From positions 434,001-498,000 of the forward strand of contig NZ_AP019650.1 in the NCBI RefSeq assembly GCF_009938165.1: a DNA stretch of 64,000 bases, in the 5' to 3' direction. Shown here in pieces: positions 52,496-62,371 of this stretch. The stretch is from Vibrio taketomensis (GTDB lineage Bacteria > Pseudomonadota > Gammaproteobacteria > Enterobacterales > Vibrionaceae). How positions within the stretch are numbered: position 1 is the first letter of the stretch; every line of letters starts with the position of its first letter. A program made the position numbers and the translations under genes. The notes beneath the pieces are model-generated. The model searched no databases, was not told the origin of the DNA, and saw nothing but the letters and a program-made list of their open reading frames with translations.

Positions 52496-52574
52496 TCAAC
52501 GATTTATATGAAGTCATAGTCTTTATGTAAATTAACAGTGTTTACTGATTATAACTATAAGCGATGGTAACTTT

Positions 52575-52596
52575 GCCCCTCTTAAGAGGGCTTTTA
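52575..52596 (+). terminator. Terminator of the pst operon
   Basis: Imperfect stem GCCCCTCTT / AAGAGGGC with a bulged C, followed by TTTTAT, 80 bases after pstB. Confidence 0.7.
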
Positions 52597-52919
52597 TACC
52601 TAAAAATGGTAATAGGTGAGTGATAGGTTTAATTGATGACATACAAAAATAGGGAATTAAAGTGCTGAATTTTATATTCGCGTGAAGCTTTTCAAAAATT
52701 ATTGAAACAATATGTATATCAAGTTTTGAGTGTTTTCATATCTCACTTACAAGAAGTGTTGCACTCTCATAAATGGGAAGAAGTTAATTCTAATGAGAAA
52801 TTTAGTTCATTTCTGTTAAAAATCCAGAATATCACTCGTTCTTATTGGTGCATAAATATATCGAAATAAACAGTGATGAAAACGCGATTGAGTTAGCGTG
52901 GTGGACAAGGGATTATTCC
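52597..52919. other. Intergenic region upstream of the sugar-phosphate transferase gene
   Basis: About 320 AT-rich bases. It contains the 5' end of a long open frame (from 52845) that continues into the transferase gene; I consider ATG 52920 the true start. No hairpin or repeat stands out. Confidence 0.35.
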
Positions 52920-54317
52920 ATGAGAGAGAGCGGGATCATAAAGAGACATGGGGACGAGCATGTTGTGGCTTATCGAGTAATGGATGTCATGTTGATCATC
53001 CTGACTATTGCATCTGCCTCTTATATCACCGGCACTTGGAATATCTATTATGTGCTCGCCACCAGTATTGCTGTGTTTTCTTTTAGTGTTCTTGCTGAAC
53101 TGCTCGGCGTTTATAATCCGTATTTTGTTTCCTCGCTAAGGCAAACCCTCGCACCGATTGTTTTATCATGGTTATGTTCCGTGGGTTTTCTATTGCTGCT
53201 TGCTTTTGGTTTCAAAGCGACCGATGTATTTTCGCGCGTAACCTTAACGTTATGGTTTGTTGCAACACCTGCGATTTTAGTCGCTTACCGCGGTATATCG
53301 TCGAAAATACGCAGTAGTTCTCGTACGGACTCTTACACGCAGAAAACGATCATTATTGGAGCAACCCCTGCGGGTATCGCGCTTGCCAATGAGATCGAGT
53401 CAAAGCGTGAGCATGGTTTGCGCTTATTGGGTATTTTTGATGATCGCAGCGCTGAGCGACTTAGAGAAGAGCATGGTGATGTCAAAATTAGCGGTTCAGT
53501 AAATGATGCGTTAGCGTTGGCAAAAGAGCGCAATTTCCGCCATGTTTATGTCGCATTGCCAATGGAGGCAAGTAAGCGAATCAAGCAAGTCATTCACTAT
53601 TTTTCTGATAGTACTGCTCGAGTCTATATCGTTCCTGATTTTTTCACCTTTGATTTAATTCAATCGCGTTGGCGTAATGTTGGCGGTATCCCAACGCTCA
53701 GTATTTATGATACTCCTTTTTATGGCATGTCGACGTTCGTAAAGCGTTTAGAAGATATCGTTATTGGCTCTATTATTTTGTTGTTGATTAGCCCTCTGTT
53801 ACTGCTGATCGCTTTTGGAATAAAAATTACTTCACCCGGGCCGGTTATCTTTAAGCAAGACCGTTATGGTATAGATGGTAAATCTATCAAAGTATGGAAA
53901 TTCCGTTCTATGACCGTGATGGATAATGGCTCGGAAGTGAAACAAGCAACCAAAGGTGACACACGAATAACACCATTCGGTGGTTTTTTGCGCCGTACGT
54001 CGCTTGATGAACTGCCGCAGTTTATCAATGTGATTCAAGGCCGAATGTCGATCGTTGGTCCTCGCCCTCATGCGGTTTCACATAACGAGGAATATCGTAA
54101 AATCGTCGATAAATACATGTTACGTCATAAAGTGAAGCCTGGTATTACGGGATGGGCGCAAATTAATGGTTATCGTGGCGAAACAGATACATTGGACAAA
54201 ATGGAAAAACGAGTCGAGTACGATTTGAACTATATTCGCCAATGGTCAGTGTGGTTTGATATCAAAATCATTTTCCTGACCGTATTTAAGGGCTTTGTGG
54301 GCAAGACAGCATACTGA
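52920..54317 (+). CDS. Undecaprenyl-phosphate sugar phosphotransferase (WcaJ-like)
   Basis: 465 residues. Starts surface-polysaccharide repeat-unit synthesis by moving sugar-1-phosphate to undecaprenyl phosphate. Four N-terminal membrane helices (about 20-120), a Rossmann-like middle domain (TIIIGATPAGIALANEIES), then one helix and the catalytic bacterial-sugar-transferase domain (VKRLEDIVIGSIILLLISP, KVWKFRSM, LRRTSLDELPQFINV, SIVGPRPH, KPGITGWAQ). ATG 52920 has AAGGGA eight bases upstream; an in-frame start at 52845 would add 25 residues. It is an orphan here: no other polysaccharide genes flank it. Sugar specificity (glucose or galactose) unknown. Confidence 0.9.
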   Translation: MRESGIIKRHGDEHVVAYRVMDVMLIILTIASASYITGTWNIYYVLATSIAVFSFSVLAELLGVYNPYFVSSLRQTLAPIVLSWLCSVGFLLLLAFGFKATDVFSRVTLTLWFVATPAILVAYRGISSKIRSSSRTDSYTQKTIIIGATPAGIALANEIESKREHGLRLLGIFDDRSAERLREEHGDVKISGSVNDALALAKERNFRHVYVALPMEASKRIKQVIHYFSDSTARVYIVPDFFTFDLIQSRWRNVGGIPTLSIYDTPFYGMSTFVKRLEDIVIGSIILLLISPLLLLIAFGIKITSPGPVIFKQDRYGIDGKSIKVWKFRSMTVMDNGSEVKQATKGDTRITPFGGFLRRTSLDELPQFINVIQGRMSIVGPRPHAVSHNEEYRKIVDKYMLRHKVKPGITGWAQINGYRGETDTLDKMEKRVEYDLNYIRQWSVWFDIKIIFLTVFKGFVGKTAY

Positions 54318-54468
54318 AAAGTGGTTTGAGTCGGCGAAGATCGAGACCTACGCCAAATATTAGTAAACTTATTTGTCAATCTACTCACTAAGTGTTGCTA
54401 AGGCATTGTTTACATTTCAAAAGAGCTGATATATTGGCAGTTAAATCAATACTCTAGGATTGAGTGGG

Positions 54469-55218
54469 ATGATAAGGCTCGCCATACTTTCTGATATACA
54501 CAGCAACAGTTTCGCTTTGCAGGCGGTGATAGAGCATGCGCGAAATGAAGGGGTGTCTCAGTTTGTCAATTTAGGCGACATCCTTTATGGCCCCATAGCC
54601 CCACGCGCGACATACGATTTGTTAAGGCCGCTCAATGTGACAACGATATGCGGTAATCAAGATCGGCAGATATTTCAAGCCACAGAGTCTGAACTCAACA
54701 CCAACCCAACATTGCAGTTCATCCTCGACGATTTAGGTAACGAGCCTCTGCAATGGATGCAAAAGTTACCCTTTGATTACCAAATCACCCCACAAATCTA
54801 CGCCTGTCACGGCACGCCTATCGACGATTTAACCTATTTACTCGAAGACACGCAAAGCGGCCATCCTCAACTTCGAACTGATCAGGAAATAATTCGCTTA
54901 CTTGCAGGAAATACCTCACAGATTGTGTTGTGCGGGCATACCCATATTCCTCGTTGTGTTGAATTATCTACCGGGCAGATAGTGATTAATCCTGGCAGTG
55001 TTGGTCTACCGGCTTATGCCGACGAGGAACCTCATTACCACCAAATGGAAACGTATAGCTCGCACGCGAGTTATGCCATTTTAACGCAAACTCAAATCGG
55101 GCAGTGGCATGTTGCGTTTCATCGTGTGAAATACGATGTTGATGCTGCCGTCCAACAAGCTGTACTTAGGAACCGTCAAGATTGGGGACACTATTTGTCT
55201 ACTGGTCGTAGTAGCTAA
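54469..55218 (+). CDS. Metallophosphoesterase (YfcE/MJ0936-like)
   Basis: 249 residues. Calcineurin-like fold with metal ligands AILSDIHSNSFAL (D-H), NLGDILYGP (GD), CGNQDRQI (GNxD; usual H replaced by D? reads GNQD), ACHGTP and CGHTHIPR. Start ATG 54469 has AGGA nine bases upstream; TTG 54460 lies directly behind AGGA and is less likely. Could be a phosphodiesterase. Single gene. Confidence 0.85.
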   Translation: MIRLAILSDIHSNSFALQAVIEHARNEGVSQFVNLGDILYGPIAPRATYDLLRPLNVTTICGNQDRQIFQATESELNTNPTLQFILDDLGNEPLQWMQKLPFDYQITPQIYACHGTPIDDLTYLLEDTQSGHPQLRTDQEIIRLLAGNTSQIVLCGHTHIPRCVELSTGQIVINPGSVGLPAYADEEPHYHQMETYSSHASYAILTQTQIGQWHVAFHRVKYDVDAAVQQAVLRNRQDWGHYLSTGRSS

Positions 55219-55260
55219 ATTTAAGCCTGCTTAAAAGCCGTTAAATTATTTAGGATCAAG

Positions 55261-56046
55261 ATGAATTCAAATAACCTCATTATCGCTTTAGCTCAAATTC
55301 CAATTGTTGATGGAGACATAGAAGCCAATTTGAAACAACATCATGCGGCGATTGTGCAAGCAGCAGAATTAGGCGCTGATTTGGTCGTTTTTCCAGAGTT
55401 ATCTTTGACTGGATACACCATTGAGCGCGCTGCGGACTTAGCGTTGAATGCGAAACACAGTATTTTACGTGAACTATCTGAATATGCGGTGACTCATCAA
55501 ATATCGGTTATTGCAGGATTATTTAAGGAGTTGCCTGCAAGAAAGCCAACCATTAGTGCCGTAGTTTGTAACCCGACGGGTGAATTAGATTTTTACGCAA
55601 AACAATATCTCCATGGCAGTGAAGAAGAGTATTGCTCTGCAGGTCATCATAACCATTGTATGCGCCTAAAAGGCTATAAACTGACATTAGCGGTATGCGC
55701 AGATTTTTGCCATCCTCGCCATAGTAGCGAAGCGGGTGAAAATGAAGTGGATGTTTACATTGCGAGCGCGCTTGTTTCTCATGCTGGTTATGAGACGGAC
55801 GCTGAAATTTTATCAGAGATCGCAAAGGACCGTCGATTCACCGTGCTGCTCAGTAACCACATTGGAGAAACGGGGGGCTGGCAAGCAGCAGGTAACAGCG
55901 CAGTATGGAACAGCCATGGTAAACAAATGTACAATACGGGCAGTCAAACCGGCTGTGTTGGCTTAGTTGAGATCACCGGACAAGATATTGTTGGGCAAAC
56001 TTTAGCTCTGGATGTAAACACTTTACGCGCTGAGGTGATGGCTTAA
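55261..56046 (+). CDS. Carbon-nitrogen hydrolase (nitrilase superfamily)
   Basis: 261 residues. The Glu-Lys-Cys catalytic triad is visible: Glu in LVVFPELSLTGY, Lys in YAKQYLHGSEEEY, and Cys in LAVCADFCHP. Typical amidase-type nitrilase. Forty-four bases upstream of a PhzF-like gene in the same direction; the two may work in one pathway. ATG 55261 follows AGGATCAAG (AGGA). Substrate unknown. Confidence 0.9.
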   Translation: MNSNNLIIALAQIPIVDGDIEANLKQHHAAIVQAAELGADLVVFPELSLTGYTIERAADLALNAKHSILRELSEYAVTHQISVIAGLFKELPARKPTISAVVCNPTGELDFYAKQYLHGSEEEYCSAGHHNHCMRLKGYKLTLAVCADFCHPRHSSEAGENEVDVYIASALVSHAGYETDAEILSEIAKDRRFTVLLSNHIGETGGWQAAGNSAVWNSHGKQMYNTGSQTGCVGLVEITGQDIVGQTLALDVNTLRAEVMA

Positions 56047-56090
56047 GCTTTCGAGAGCGAAGCGGCATTGGATTAACCAAGGGAAGGGTA

Positions 56091-56882
56091 ATGGAATTAC
56101 CAATATATATTGTTGACGCATTTACGGATCAACAATTTAAAGGCAATTCGGCGGCGGTAGTGCCGCTGGATGCATGGTTAGACGATGAAACCATGCAGAA
56201 AATAGCGATTGAAAATAACCTCTCAGAAACGGCTTTTATTAAGCAAGAATCGTTAAATCAATATACGATTCGATGGTTTTCTCCCTTAACTGAAATCGAT
56301 TTTTGCGGTCACGCGACGCTTGCCTCGTCCTATGTGTTATTTAATCTTTACGAAAGCCAAGGGCAAATTGAGTTTATTACTGAGAAAGTTGGCTCGCTTT
56401 ACGTGAATTGTCGTGATGATGGCCGAATTGAAATGAGCTTCCCAAATCAAGCGCCGGAACTCGTCACTGAGGTTCCTGTGCCACTGCTCCAAGGATTATC
56501 GATTCAGCCGGTGAAAGTGCTTCGCAATCGCCAAGCTTATTTTGCTATTTATGATTCTCAACTTGATGTTGAGAGTGTTACTTATCATTTAGAACAGTTA
56601 GCGCAGTTGGCGCCTTATGACGTGGTTGTCACTGCGCCAAGCGATCGTTACGACTTTGTCTCTCGCTATTTTTGGCCCGCTAATGGGGGCGATGAAGACC
56701 CGGTGACAGGGTCAATTCACGCGGGCTTGGTACCCTATTGGGCTGAGCAACTAGGTAAGCAAGAGATGTTGGCTTATCAGGCATCGAAACGCGGTGGCGC
56801 CTTGTACTGCCGAATGGTCAGTGATCGAGTGTTACTATCTGGCTTTGCGGTTATCTATTTGCGCGGCACAATTTACATCTAA
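56091..56882 (+). CDS. PhzF-family isomerase
   Basis: 263 residues. PhzF fold with IYIVDAFTDQQFKGNSAAVV, the catalytic Glu in ENNLSETAFI, DFCGHATLASSYVL and GDEDPVTGSIHAGLVPYWA. Family members isomerise or epimerise small metabolites. ATG 56091 has GGGAAGGGTA upstream. Likely co-transcribed with the nitrilase-type gene. Function unknown. Confidence 0.9.
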   Translation: MELPIYIVDAFTDQQFKGNSAAVVPLDAWLDDETMQKIAIENNLSETAFIKQESLNQYTIRWFSPLTEIDFCGHATLASSYVLFNLYESQGQIEFITEKVGSLYVNCRDDGRIEMSFPNQAPELVTEVPVPLLQGLSIQPVKVLRNRQAYFAIYDSQLDVESVTYHLEQLAQLAPYDVVVTAPSDRYDFVSRYFWPANGGDEDPVTGSIHAGLVPYWAEQLGKQEMLAYQASKRGGALYCRMVSDRVLLSGFAVIYLRGTIYI

Positions 56883-56965
56883 TAACTCAAGGCATGGCGT
56901 TTAGAAGTAGGGTAACCAGTAAACTCTGATGCCTCTTTGGAGTATAGGTTGAGCTTTGAGATGCA

Positions 56966-57889
56966 TTAAGCTCCTAGTTTTTCCTGCAGATGCTCAATGG
57001 CGAAATCGATAAAAGCACGAAGCCTCGCTGGCATATATTGCGTTTGTGGGTACTGCATCGCAATCGCTCCGTGATAGTTACTTTGGATGGTCCAATCAGG
57101 TAATACTGCAACCACATCACCTTTTTCAATCGCTTCGGCAATCACAAAGTCGTGGAAGATACCGATACCCAAACCATTTTTTACGCCAGCAAGCCGCATT
57201 TGCGAGTGGTTTACCGCGTAACGGCCTTTAACGGCAACTGAGTGATATTCATCATCTTTAAAGAAATCCCAGACATTGTCACGTTCACGTTCCGCGAGGT
57301 ATAAACATTGATGAGAAAACAAGTCGATTGGATGAGAGGGCATACCAAATTGTGCGATATAGTTAGGGCTAGCACATAGACGTAAATGGGTTTTACCTAT
57401 CTCTTTTAGAACCAAGTTTTCATCGGGTTTATCGGTGAGTTTAAAGGCCACATCAATGCGATCACGCAGCAAATCCATTTCTCCGTCAGCAACGCGTAGC
57501 TTTAATTCCATTTCTGGGTAGCGTTCAAGAAACGGGATCACCAAAGGTTGTAACACCGAGTTAAGAAATGCCTCGGGGGCAGCCACCATAATAGCGCCAC
57601 TGACTTCAGTATGATCGCTATGCGAAAGCTCAATTGCTTGATGTGCTGCGTTAACCATCAGCAATGCTTGGTCATACACTTTTTGGCCTGCTGGGGTAAT
57701 GATCAGTTTACGTGTGGTTCGTTCAAACAACTTAACAGAGAGGGCTTTTTCTAGACGAGTTATCAGCTTACTTAATGCCGATGGGGTGACATCGAGCATT
57801 TTTGCTGCAGCGGTGAAACTCCCTTCATTCACTATCAAAATAAAGCTGGCGAGGTCTGGAAGCAGAGTAATTAAACGAGCGTTGATCAT
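56966..57889 (-). CDS. LysR-type transcriptional regulator
   Basis: 307 residues. Winged helix-turn-helix at about 10-65 (SFTAAAKMLDVTPSALSKLI, TRLEKALSVKLFERTTRKL), with the effector domain after. Resembles the DmlR/CrgA-type branch by DRIDVAFKLTD and GRYAVNHS. Divergent from a 40-residue membrane peptide gene, the only obvious neighbour it could control from the shared promoter region. Confidence 0.9.
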   Translation of the reverse strand: MINARLITLLPDLASFILIVNEGSFTAAAKMLDVTPSALSKLITRLEKALSVKLFERTTRKLIITPAGQKVYDQALLMVNAAHQAIELSHSDHTEVSGAIMVAAPEAFLNSVLQPLVIPFLERYPEMELKLRVADGEMDLLRDRIDVAFKLTDKPDENLVLKEIGKTHLRLCASPNYIAQFGMPSHPIDLFSHQCLYLAERERDNVWDFFKDDEYHSVAVKGRYAVNHSQMRLAGVKNGLGIGIFHDFVIAEAIEKGDVVAVLPDWTIQSNYHGAIAMQYPQTQYMPARLRAFIDFAIEHLQEKLGA

Positions 57890-58006
57890 ATTTCTTCACA
57901 TACTAACATATTTGAAAATAAGGATTTTTTGCGATTTGCGTCGCGGTTTTTGACGGTGTAGCACGTTATTGTCCAATCATAACAACATTATAACGAGAAC
58001 GAAAAG

Positions 58007-58129
58007 ATGCCTTATACCGACTTTATGTTTGACCTCTGGTCGACAGTAGAAACCTTTATGTTAATCGCTTCAGCCGTGATGGTTGTTGGTGCTATCCAAA
58101 TGTCGTTTAAAGCGCCAATCCCTCAATAA
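58007..58129 (+). CDS. 40-residue membrane peptide
   Basis: ATG 58007 to TAA 58129, with ACGAGAACGAAAAG upstream (weak ribosome site). One hydrophobic helix at about residues 17-33 (FMLIASAVMVVGAIQM), a short aromatic/acidic N-terminus and a PIPQ end. Directly followed by a good terminator, and divergent from a LysR gene, which is why I consider it a real small gene. No family recognised. Confidence 0.6.
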   Translation: MPYTDFMFDLWSTVETFMLIASAVMVVGAIQMSFKAPIPQ

Positions 58130-58158
58130 AGACCACCATTCATGAATAATTTTGAGAG

Positions 58159-58198
58159 AAACCTCTAAGCGGAGATTGAATCGCGAAGAGGTTTTTTT
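58159..58198 (+). terminator. Rho-independent terminator
   Basis: 8-bp stem AAACCTCT / AGAGGTTT ending in a run of seven T, after the 40-residue peptide gene. Confidence 0.85.
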
Positions 58199-58393
58199 AT
58201 GCCTGCTTCCGCGACTTCACCTGGGTAACCGTCATTAAGTAAAACGTATTTGTGCCTCTGATTCAATAATGTTTTTCCACCTGGCGGGATAATGTTAAAT
58301 CACTTCCTGAATTACACTTAATACATACACTGTGGAGATGGATAAATTAAGCCCAGTGCTAATGAAAACAACAACTATTGGAAGGAATTGAAC

Positions 58394-59587
58394 ATGTCCT
58401 CTGCATTTTACCAACAGATCCAACAACAACTTGAAGAAGTGAAGGCTGAAGGCCTTTACAAATCAGAACGTGTGATTACTTCTCAACAACAAGCTCAGGT
58501 TAAAATTTCTACTGGCCAAGAAGTGTTGAACTTCTGTGCTAATAACTATTTAGGCCTAGCTAACCACCCTGCGCTAATTGAAGCGGGTAAAGCGGGTATG
58601 GAGCAGCACGGTTTTGGTATGGCATCTGTACGCTTTATTTGTGGTACGCAAGACATCCATAAAGAGCTAGAGCAAAAACTATCTCAATTCCTTGGTAAAG
58701 AGGACACCATTCTTTACACCTCTTGCTTTGATGCTAATACTGGCTTGTTTGAAACGATTTTGGGCGCTGAAGATGCAATCATTTCTGACGCACTGAACCA
58801 CGCTTCTATCATTGACGGCGTTCGTCTATGTAAAGCGATGCGTTTCCGCTACTCAAACAACAACATGCAAGAGCTAGAAGAGCAGCTAATTGCTGCGAAA
58901 GAAGCGGGCGCACGTAACACGCTTATCGTGACTGACGGCGTATTTTCAATGGATGGCGTAGTGGCAAACCTTCCGGCTATCTGTGATCTAGCTGACAAAT
59001 ACGGTGCATTGGTGATGGTTGATGACTCACACGCTGTCGGCTTTATGGGTGAAAATGGCGCGGGTACACATGAGTACCACAACGTGATCGACCGTATCGA
59101 TATCATCACAGGTACGCTAGGTAAAGCAATGGGCGGCGCTTCAGGCGGCTACACTTCAGGTAAAAAAGAAGTGATTGATTGGCTACGTCAACGCTCTCGT
59201 CCATACCTATTCTCTAACTCTGTTGCACCTGCGATTGTTAATGCATCTCTACGTGTACTTGATTTACTACAAGAAAGTGGCGATCTACGTGCTCACCTAT
59301 GGGAAAACGCAGCACACTTCCGTACTCGTATGACCGAAGCGGGCTTTACGCTAGCGGGCGCTGATCACGCAATCATTCCAATCATGCTGGGCGATGCAAA
59401 AGTAGCGGCAGAATTTTCAGAGCGTTGCTTGGCGAAAGATATCTACGTAGTAGGTTTCTCATTCCCAGTGGTGCCAAAAGGTCAAGCGCGTATTCGTACT
59501 CAAATGTCTGCAGCACACTCTCGTGAGCAACTTGATCGCGCTATCGATACGTTTATCGAAGTTGGTCAAGAGATGGGCATCATCTAA
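58394..59587 (+). CDS. kbl: Glycine C-acetyltransferase (2-amino-3-ketobutyrate CoA ligase)
   Basis: PLP enzyme of threonine breakdown, 397 residues. Converts 2-amino-3-ketobutyrate and CoA to glycine and acetyl-CoA. Motifs: [37 protein letters not shown], and the PLP-lysine [13 protein letters not shown] 58394 follows AAGGAATTGAAC (AAGGA, spacing 7). Forms a pair with tdh downstream. Length equals E. coli Kbl. Upstream promoter lies in 58199-58393, where nothing else was recognised. Confidence 0.97.
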   Translation: MSSAFYQQIQQQLEEVKAEGLYKSERVITSQQQAQVKISTGQEVLNFCANNYLGLANHPALIEAGKAGMEQHGFGMASVRFICGTQDIHKELEQKLSQFLGKEDTILYTSCFDANTGLFETILGAEDAIISDALNHASIIDGVRLCKAMRFRYSNNNMQELEEQLIAAKEAGARNTLIVTDGVFSMDGVVANLPAICDLADKYGALVMVDDSHAVGFMGENGAGTHEYHNVIDRIDIITGTLGKAMGGASGGYTSGKKEVIDWLRQRSRPYLFSNSVAPAIVNASLRVLDLLQESGDLRAHLWENAAHFRTRMTEAGFTLAGADHAIIPIMLGDAKVAAEFSERCLAKDIYVVGFSFPVVPKGQARIRTQMSAAHSREQLDRAIDTFIEVGQEMGII

Positions 59588-59714
59588 TTCATCTAAGGAA
59601 TGGGTTGGTTTTGGCTTGAGTCGATGAGCAACCCAATTTCACAAAATAACCTATTGTTAAGTTATACCAGTATTTTTGTGCCCTGAGCATTTCGGGGCCT
59701 TTTTGGTGCGTAGT

Positions 59715-60746
59715 ATGAAAATTAAAGCATTATCAAAGTTAAAGCCTGAAGAAGGCATTTGGATGACCGAGGTTGAGAAACCAGAACTTGGCCATAACGA
59801 CCTTCTGATCAAAATCAAAAAGACCGCAATCTGTGGTACAGACGTGCACATTTACAACTGGGATGAATGGTCGCAAAAAACCATTCCGGTACCAATGGTG
59901 GTCGGCCACGAATACGTGGGTGAAGTTGTCGGTATCGGCCAAGAAGTTCGAGGTTTCGCGATTGGTGACCGTGTCTCAGGTGAAGGCCACATCACTTGTG
60001 GTTACTGCCGTAACTGCCGTGGTGGCCGTACGCACCTATGTCGTAACACTATCGGTGTGGGCGTAAACCGCACTGGTTGTTTCTCAGAATACCTAGTGAT
60101 CCCTGCGTTTAACGCATTTAAGATCCCAGCAGATATCTCTGATGAACTAGCGTCAATCTTTGACCCGTTTGGTAACGCAGTGCACACAGCGCTATCTTTT
60201 GACCTAGTGGGTGAAGATGTGCTGATCACCGGTGCTGGTCCAATCGGCATTATGGCGGCGGCAGTAGCAAAACACGTTGGTGCTCGTCACGTTGTGATTA
60301 CTGATGTAAACGAATACCGCCTAGATCTTGCTCGTCAAATGGGTGTAACTCGCGCCGTGAACGTAGCAGAAGAGTCACTTGAAGATGTAATGGCAGAACT
60401 TGGCATGCAAGAAGGCTTTGACGTTGGTCTTGAAATGTCAGGTAACCCAGCAGCGTTCAACTCAATGCTAAAAACTATGAACCACGGTGGCCGAGTAGCA
60501 CTACTAGGTATTCCACCATCAGACATGGGCATCGACTGGAACCAAGTGATCTTCAAAGGCCTAGTGATTAAAGGTATCTACGGCCGTGAAATGTTCGAAA
60601 CTTGGTACAAGATGGCTTCTTTGATCCAATCTGGCCTAGATTTGACGCCAATCATCACTCACCAATTCAAAGTGGATGACTTCCAAAAAGGCTTCGACAT
60701 CATGCGTAGCGGCCAGTCTGGCAAAGTTATCCTTGATTGGGAATAA
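59715..60746 (+). CDS. tdh: L-threonine 3-dehydrogenase
   Basis: Zinc- and NAD-dependent enzyme, 343 residues. Oxidises threonine to 2-amino-3-ketobutyrate, the substrate of Kbl. Catalytic-zinc Cys in [22 protein letters not shown], the structural-zinc cysteines in [15 protein letters not shown], and the NAD-binding [16 protein letters not shown]. Start ATG 59715 matches the family N-terminus; an in-frame start at 59676 adds 13 residues. Operon with kbl, spacing 127 bases. Strong terminator after it. Confidence 0.97.
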   Translation: MKIKALSKLKPEEGIWMTEVEKPELGHNDLLIKIKKTAICGTDVHIYNWDEWSQKTIPVPMVVGHEYVGEVVGIGQEVRGFAIGDRVSGEGHITCGYCRNCRGGRTHLCRNTIGVGVNRTGCFSEYLVIPAFNAFKIPADISDELASIFDPFGNAVHTALSFDLVGEDVLITGAGPIGIMAAAVAKHVGARHVVITDVNEYRLDLARQMGVTRAVNVAEESLEDVMAELGMQEGFDVGLEMSGNPAAFNSMLKTMNHGGRVALLGIPPSDMGIDWNQVIFKGLVIKGIYGREMFETWYKMASLIQSGLDLTPIITHQFKVDDFQKGFDIMRSGQSGKVILDWE

Positions 60747-60853
60747 CGAAAATTAGGTTAAATCGGTAGCCGTTCGATTTGCTTGAACATGGGTGATTCG
60801 AGCCGATGAATAGTAAAAACAGCGCCATTTAGCCAACAATTTTCGGATATATG

Positions 60854-60886
60854 AAAACGCCACAGACAGTCTCTGTGGCGTTTTTT
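60854..60886 (+). terminator. Terminator of the kbl-tdh operon
   Basis: Perfect 13-bp stem AAAACGCCACAGA / TCTGTGGCGTTTT with a 5-base loop and T tract. Confidence 0.92.
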
Positions 60887-61238
60887 ATGTTTGATGCTCT
60901 GTAAAAGGGGGTAAGGGTTAATCCATAAGATTCAACTACACTACTGCCACTTGAACATTTGGGATATTAGTAAGCCTTCCATTCTCAGTTTTGCCCAAGT
61001 TGATACGTTAGGTGTATGAAATAACGTATATTTTCCTTTCATCTAGTTTCTTTATAAGAACTCTATAAATGGCCATTCTCGTTTTGATCATGAGCCAATA
61101 GTCACAAGACATCTATGTACTAGTGCAACTTGTTGTTTATGTTGATATGTTCTCAGTAAAGTAACAAGAAATTCAGTTGAGGCTGGGGATCTTAGTGAGA
61201 GTTCAGTCTAATACACTGTTAGAAATTATCGGGTAACT
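60887..61238. other. Region between tdh terminator and first gene cassette
   Basis: About 350 bases without a credible open frame. A GTTAGGT at 61007-61013 matches the attC core consensus GTTRRRY and may mark the boundary of the cassette tract, but no full attC precedes it and no intI gene or attI is visible. Confidence 0.35.
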
Positions 61239-61821
61239 ATGGACGAATATCTAAAAATTGGGGCAACTATCATTGCTGCTCTTGGCGGAAGTGGTGCCAT
61301 TATTCTTGGTTGTCAAATTACTTAGGAAAATTTGGGCAAACCGGTTAATGGTAAAAGAAAAGCCGAACATGATCGAGAGCTGGAGAAACTAAGAACTGAG
61401 TTACATCAAGAGAGCCAGCAAAATTTAGCCAAACTCAACAGTGAGATCGAAATTTATAAGCAAACCCAACTCAGAGAGCACAATGATAAGTTGTTGATCT
61501 ATCGAGCTACGATTGACTTGGTGGCTACAATGCTGGCAAAAGTAGAAATGATTGTTCTTAGAAATAAGCAGCAACTAACAGCACAGAAGCAGAGCAATTC
61601 GAAACAGAGCGCCTAAAGATTTATGGGTATCTAGCAATGATAGCGCCGCAAGAAGTGATGGATGCCAATGATGTATTCATGATCAGTTATTAGCTGTTGT
61701 ATTTGACGGTAAGTCTGTTAGTTGGGAAGTTATTAGGTCTAAGGCTCTTAATTTGACCAACGCAATGCGCAAAGACATTGGGATCGACAAGTCTGAAGTG
61801 TCATATAACGGTGAAAGATAA
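61239..61821 (+). pseudogene. Cassette 1: membrane-anchored coiled-coil hypothetical protein, five frame breaks
   Basis: Restored product about 195 residues: an N-terminal membrane helix (YLKIGATIIAALGGSGAIIL), a basic stretch, then a long charged helix (EHDRELEKLRTELHQESQQN) and a C-terminal part ending in IGIDKSEVSYNGER. Five single-base losses are needed to read it through: near 61310-61315 (GGTTGTC), 61325-61333 (GGAAAATTT), 61353-61360 (AGAAAAGCC), 61582-61588 (CAGCACAGAAG) and 61668-61674 (GTATTCATG). The same kind of protein is common in Vibrio cassettes as a hypothetical. Function unknown; followed by attC. Confidence 0.7.
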
Positions 61822-61947
61822 TTCTAACAAATTGTTCAAGAGTGATTCGGCACGCGTGGCATTTTTACTATGCGTTTGGTTTAGTGGTTAAGGTGCTATG
61901 CGGAGGCTTCGGTATTGCGTGCCTCACACCTTAACAAGGCGTTATGT
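61822..61947 (+). repeat. attC site 1
   Basis: Starts TTCTAACAAATTGTTCAAG, contains CACGCGTGGCATTTTTACTA and ends CTTAACAAGGCGTTATG. About 125 bases, with the palindromic arms expected of a Vibrio attC (VCR/VPR type). Closely similar to attC 4. Confidence 0.85.
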
Positions 61948-61989
61948 GCTTATAGAGTGGAGTCCATGAATCGGATTATCAGAGGAATT

Positions 61990-62229
61990 ATGAAATACAC
62001 CGATGGCAATCAATCCAAGCTAGGCGATTCTGTTCAGATTGATGATAAATATTTTGGCGTAGTAGTCGTCGATGTTGATGCAGACGAATACTCTAAGCCG
62101 TACCCTAAGAAAGCATGGTCATATTTATCTAGTGGAATCTTAGTGGATACTGATTTCGGTGGTTTAGTTCATTATATTCAAGACAGTTTGACCGTTGAGA
62201 AAATGGTTTTAATTAAGCGGCAGATTTGA
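61990..62229 (+). CDS. Cassette 2: small hypothetical protein
   Basis: 79 residues beginning KYTDGNQSKLGDSVQIDDKY, with strands typical of a small beta-barrel (KYFGVVVVDVDADEYS, YLSSGILVDTDFGGLV). AGAGGA lies just before ATG 61990; ATG 61966 would add eight residues. No function known to me. Flanked by attC sites on both sides, so it is a cassette gene. Confidence 0.75.
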   Translation: MKYTDGNQSKLGDSVQIDDKYFGVVVVDVDADEYSKPYPKKAWSYLSSGILVDTDFGGLVHYIQDSLTVEKMVLIKRQI

Positions 62230-62257
62230 ATCGCGGCGAATGAATCATGTAAGTCGC

Positions 62258-62357
62258 ACATAACAGTAGTTCAAGCGGGATGCCAAACTGTGCGCTGTTT
62301 CGCTTCGCTCAAGTGTAGCGCACTACTAGTTTGTCACCCCTTAACTTAGCGTTATAC
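62258..62357 (+). repeat. attC site 2
   Basis: ACATAACAGTAGTTCAAGC, then TTTCGCTTCGCTCAAG in the middle, ending CCCTTAACTTAGCGTTATAC. About 100 bases; nearly the same as attC 3 and shorter than attC 1 and 4. Confidence 0.85.
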
Positions 62358-62371
62358 ATATGGAGGCGTAT

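Noticed and set aside
61332..61616. A separate 94-residue cassette gene
   Set aside because: Three single-base losses before it and two after it show that it is the middle of one cassette protein.
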